Positions 18,640 to 21,253 of a stretch of 21,253 nucleotides of DNA are shown piece after piece. Made by a program: the position numbers and the translations under genes. A model generated the notes under the pieces. It saw only the letters and a program-made list of their open reading frames with translations. It was not told where the DNA came from and did no database searches. Origin of the DNA: Coptodactyla brooksi (taxonomy: Eukaryota > Arthropoda > Insecta > Coleoptera > Scarabaeidae); NCBI GenBank assembly GCA_033557675.1, contig JAWQRM010000580.1, positions 1 to 21,253 on the forward strand. Reading direction: 5' to 3'. The first letter of the stretch is position 1. Each line of letters opens with the position of its first letter.

Positions 18640-19612
18640 AACAATGAAATCTCTGCTCAAACACGTCCAAAAGAGGACGAAATAAAGGAAATTGATGGAA
18701 AGTAGAGGAATTACGAAATTAGAAACTTTTCAATACTTTGAACAATACTTGATGAACTACGAAATCTGGAGGCAGGACGTGAACAATTAGACCAAGAAGG
18801 AAAATAGTCAGGAAGAAAGTAAACTACAAATAATCAGCAAAAAGTAATATGAAAAAAGCGTAAAATCTATCAAATAATAAAACAAAACACATGGAAAACA
18901 ATAAAAATGAAAAAACTAATAGGTGCATAGATTTATATGCAGAAAGTGTGAACAACAGAAGAAATGTCAGAAGCCTGAAACAAAGCAGTAATCATAGCAA
19001 TAACAAAAGAGGAAAATTTATTAGAATGCAGCAATTGCAGAAGTATTGCAAAGGTATGCGAAGGTCGACAATTTACCAGATGTTTATTTTAAAACAAATC
19101 ACGATAGTACGGCATTCGAAATACAGATATATTTATCGATCTTAAGCTACACACGATACGTCAGGAACAGAAAATATGGCCCAAGTTTTAAAAAGTTTTG
19201 CAATCGCGGAAAAGCTTATAAATCTAGTTAAAATGACATTAAAAAAGCGTAATAGTGTAATACGGGTGAAGAGAAACGAGCTCCCTTTTCATATTACAGT
19301 TCATCATAACTTTAGAAGGAATTATAAGAATCAGCGCTACAAAATAAATGGAACTGCTTCATAAAAGTCACTAGTGGCTGGTCTACACCAATGTAATAGA
19401 AGTAAGAAGGTTGTAATAGTTAGATACCATAGTTATATCATAGTTAGATATCATAGTTACATATCGTGAGGATGGAAGCTTCAGGAACCAAACAAGAAGA
19501 AGACCGAAAAGTATCTGGTGGGAGGCAGGAACAAATTGTGAATTCAAGCAGGAAAGCGAGACACAGAGAGAAATGGAAACGTATAACAAGGCAATAGATT
19601 TTGAAATAAACC
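18640..19612 (+). mobile_element. Decayed non-LTR reverse transcriptase (relic 2)
   Basis: Plus-strand pieces run in RT order. NNEISAQTRPK (about 18640) resembles the GPDEI.AEL.K region. EA, a stop, then NKAVIIAITKEENLLECSN (about 18980-19045) matches EEWN.AVII.I.KKGD...CSNYRGI. GMRRSTIYQMFILKQI (19056-19105) matches the GRST.DQIFTLRQI motif, and FKTNHDS is near the FKQAYDSI position. LKSFAIAEKLINLVKMTLKK (19183-19245) matches FGIP.KLI.LVKMTL. RTKQEEDRKVSGGRQEQ and RKARHREKWKRI (19475-19600) match the C-terminal RGRPK.RW...REKA.DRE.W. The catalytic YADD segment is missing. The motifs are the same type as relic 1 at 700-1535, so both may derive from one family, inserted in opposite orientation. 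Frames shift several times; inactive. Confidence 0.75.
19417..19464 (+). repeat. 24 bp tandem duplication
   Basis: Two adjacent 24 bp copies (19417-19440, 19441-19464) of a tagttagata.catagtta.at unit with few mismatches. It lies inside the RT relic where a catalytic segment would be expected. Confidence 0.85.
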
Positions 19613-20159
19613 TTAAATCTTCGAAACGCATGTCATTTGTCAATGAGATTGTGAAGACAAAACTGATGGCAATATGGAAATTTAAAAGAAGAAATATAGA
19701 CGCTCTGTAGTTTTAATTCAATTATGTAGGATCTTGAATGTAAAGAGTGGGCTCAGATGCAGAATGATCCTAACATAAACTTTTACATGAATTTGTTTTT
19801 AGGGTATATCTCGCTTCATTTCGGAGTAAAGCAAAGAAAAAAAGAGCATAAGTGTTTTGTGATTTTTTAAAACTTTCTGGATGCATCCAATTCATAAATC
19901 CACAATGAATTTATTCGAATATTTACACATATATAGTAAATTCAGTATATTCAGTATAGTATATTCCGTATATAAAAAAGATACTGAACACCCATTTTGT
20001 GGACAACGTATATTATGTGGTTGTAATCACATAAGAAATTGTCAATTGTCAACTATGCCAATTTTTCATAAAATTATAAAATAAGATATCGTTACAATCT
20101 TTAAAAGCTACATGTACTTTTAAGCACAAGAAAAAAACACTACTTTCTTTCAGTTCTGT
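19613..20159. other. No gene recognised
   Basis: AT-rich, with short ttcagtata tandem slippage near 19940-19965. The 67-codon plus frame at 19881-20084 is Cys/His-containing near its end but matches no family I know. Confidence 0.3.
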
Positions 20160-20400
20160 TAAGAACACATTCCGCTATTTGTGATTTTATTCCAGTCCTT
20201 GTTCAGGTTTTAATCGTGGTGCTCTCTCCAGGCACGATGCACATTGATGAAAACTAGGTTATCTGGTATCGAACGGTTGAGAAATTGCAGACGGAATTCT
20301 TGAACTGCTGCTCTTATTTTTATTACTTTGATAGATGACAGCCTTCAAAAATAGGCTCTCCATGGTCTTCTAACGCGTTTCATTGAAAAGGCCTTCATAA
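20160..20400 (-). mobile_element. Possible Tc1/mariner-type transposase tail
   Basis: The minus strand from about 20312 reads SIKVIKIRAAVQEF, then SIPDNLVFINVHRAWREHHD, a stop, and NLNKDWNKITNSG. This resembles the C-terminal end of IS630/Tc1/mariner DDE_3 transposases (..LK.RI..A...IP..ML.NV.R....R...C....G.H). I did not find the upstream WP..SPDLNP.D motif in frame, so only a tail would be present. Moderate-to-low support. Confidence 0.35.
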
Positions 20401-21253
20401 CAATGGATTTTATGGTAAATAGTTAGTTTACGTCATTGTTTTGTAACATGTAGTACACCGTGCGGTTAATTCACTTTCTAGGGCCCATATGGTGAGCCTC
20501 AATAGTGATTTGGTTATGCATCATTTAAGCAGATTTTGTTGTACTATGCGTAGATTGTACGATAAGAGGATGTAGGATTAGGATGCTTCCTGAATCAGTA
20601 TCATCTTGAAAAAAAAATGATAGGCTGCTGAATATTTTAAAAACCGCTCGTTCAATTTTGCTGTACATGAGTACAGTTATGATTTTCTATTAGCGAATTA
20701 AGAATTTCAGATTTATTTTATGCTAAAATGTACAGGGTGTCTGCTGCACCTTTTATGCGCACTTAAAATAACATCAACTTTTTTGCCCTTAGAGATATGT
20801 CATTTTAATGGACACATTAATGAACCGCCATCGTTGTCAAATAAAAAAGATATACCTGGCAAATGTTGCTATGAACCGTTTTCGAAATAAATCTCATTTA
20901 GGGAATTAGTGCATATTGCTTCAAGGAATGCAAAAATGAGATTAAACATAGTAAGCTCCTGTTATGTTTGATCCTATTGCTGTTATTGTTGTTATTTGTC
21001 GTAAGCATTACTTTTTTCTCTAGTATACTAAAATACCGCGACATAATAATTTTAGTAATAGGGAAATGCGAGATATGAAAATAGACATAGAAAAATAGAA
21101 AAAAATAGATATCATTTTTTCAGTTTTAACGCTCTGTAGATTGAAAAGGAATAACTTTTGTATGAGGCAAGTTGGCTTAACCGCTTTATTTTGACCCCAA
21201 TTATCGGCCACTATAATATGGCCCATTATTAACGACTCACACTGTATATATAT
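20401..21253. other. No gene recognised; a tacagggtgtc element-end-like motif at 20731
   Basis: The sequence tacagggtgtctgctgcacc at about 20730 resembles the terminal sequence of several insect DNA transposons and 3' ends of other repeats, but I see no partner end in the window. The remainder is AT-rich without coding support. Confidence 0.3.

Noticed and set aside
1..21253. CRISPR array, bacterial operons, phage or plasmid features
   Set aside because: No regularly spaced direct repeats, no Shine-Dalgarno-led gene runs, and coding content is entirely eukaryotic transposon relics plus spliced exons.

Overview
The window looks like eukaryotic, most likely insect (at least arthropod), nuclear DNA. 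It is strongly AT-rich and has no bacterial operon structure. Every recognisable long coding similarity falls into two kinds: a small amount of spliced host-like coding sequence, and a large load of decayed transposable elements. Those elements belong to families typical of insect genomes: Ty1/copia, Jockey-like and other non-LTR reverse transcriptases, piggyBac, a Penelope-like terminus, a KRBA2/SCAND3-type integrase element, a TIR element and a tRNA-derived sequence.

Host-like part, minus strand: an exon-like open block at 10091-9547 and a second at 3679-3555 each have a clear splice acceptor and donor, and their codon phases join exactly. I read them as two consecutive coding exons of one gene, separated by a 5.9 kb intron. 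I do not recognise the gene. The first exon encodes a Ser/Pro/Asn-rich, probably disordered region; the second encodes a basic segment.

Layout from left to right: 700-1535, minus-strand non-LTR RT relic; 3555-3679, host exon 2; 4403-4669, minus-strand piggyBac C-terminal relic; 5317-6621, 1.3 kb element with roughly 90 bp terminal inverted repeats; 7450-8310, minus-strand Jockey-type ORF2 relic; 8413-8604, inverted pair of Penelope-like ends with a hammerhead-ribozyme-like motif on the plus strand; 9547-10091, host exon 1; 10332-12205, plus-strand relic of a KRBA2/SCAND3-like integrase element, partly flanked by a short repeat; 12702-12782, CT microsatellite; 12900-13400, minus-strand Jockey-type RT relic; 13417-13448 and 13702-13747, strong hairpins; 15005-17480, minus-strand copia polyprotein relic; 17500-17835, plus-strand piggyBac N-terminal relic; 17937-18162, tRNA-like sequence bracketed by a 27 bp inverted repeat; 18640-19612, plus-strand non-LTR RT relic; 20160-20400, possible minus-strand Tc1/mariner tail.

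Almost nothing here works as an intact gene. All element ORFs carry stops and frameshifts, and several catalytic residues are lost (copia RT YVDG instead of YVDD; copia integrase CGNG where SDNG is usual). The most interesting items are the hammerhead-like motif inside head-to-head Penelope-like ends, the inverted-repeat-bounded tRNA-like unit, and the phase-matched but unidentified host exons. All identifications come from reading motifs by eye, without database searches.
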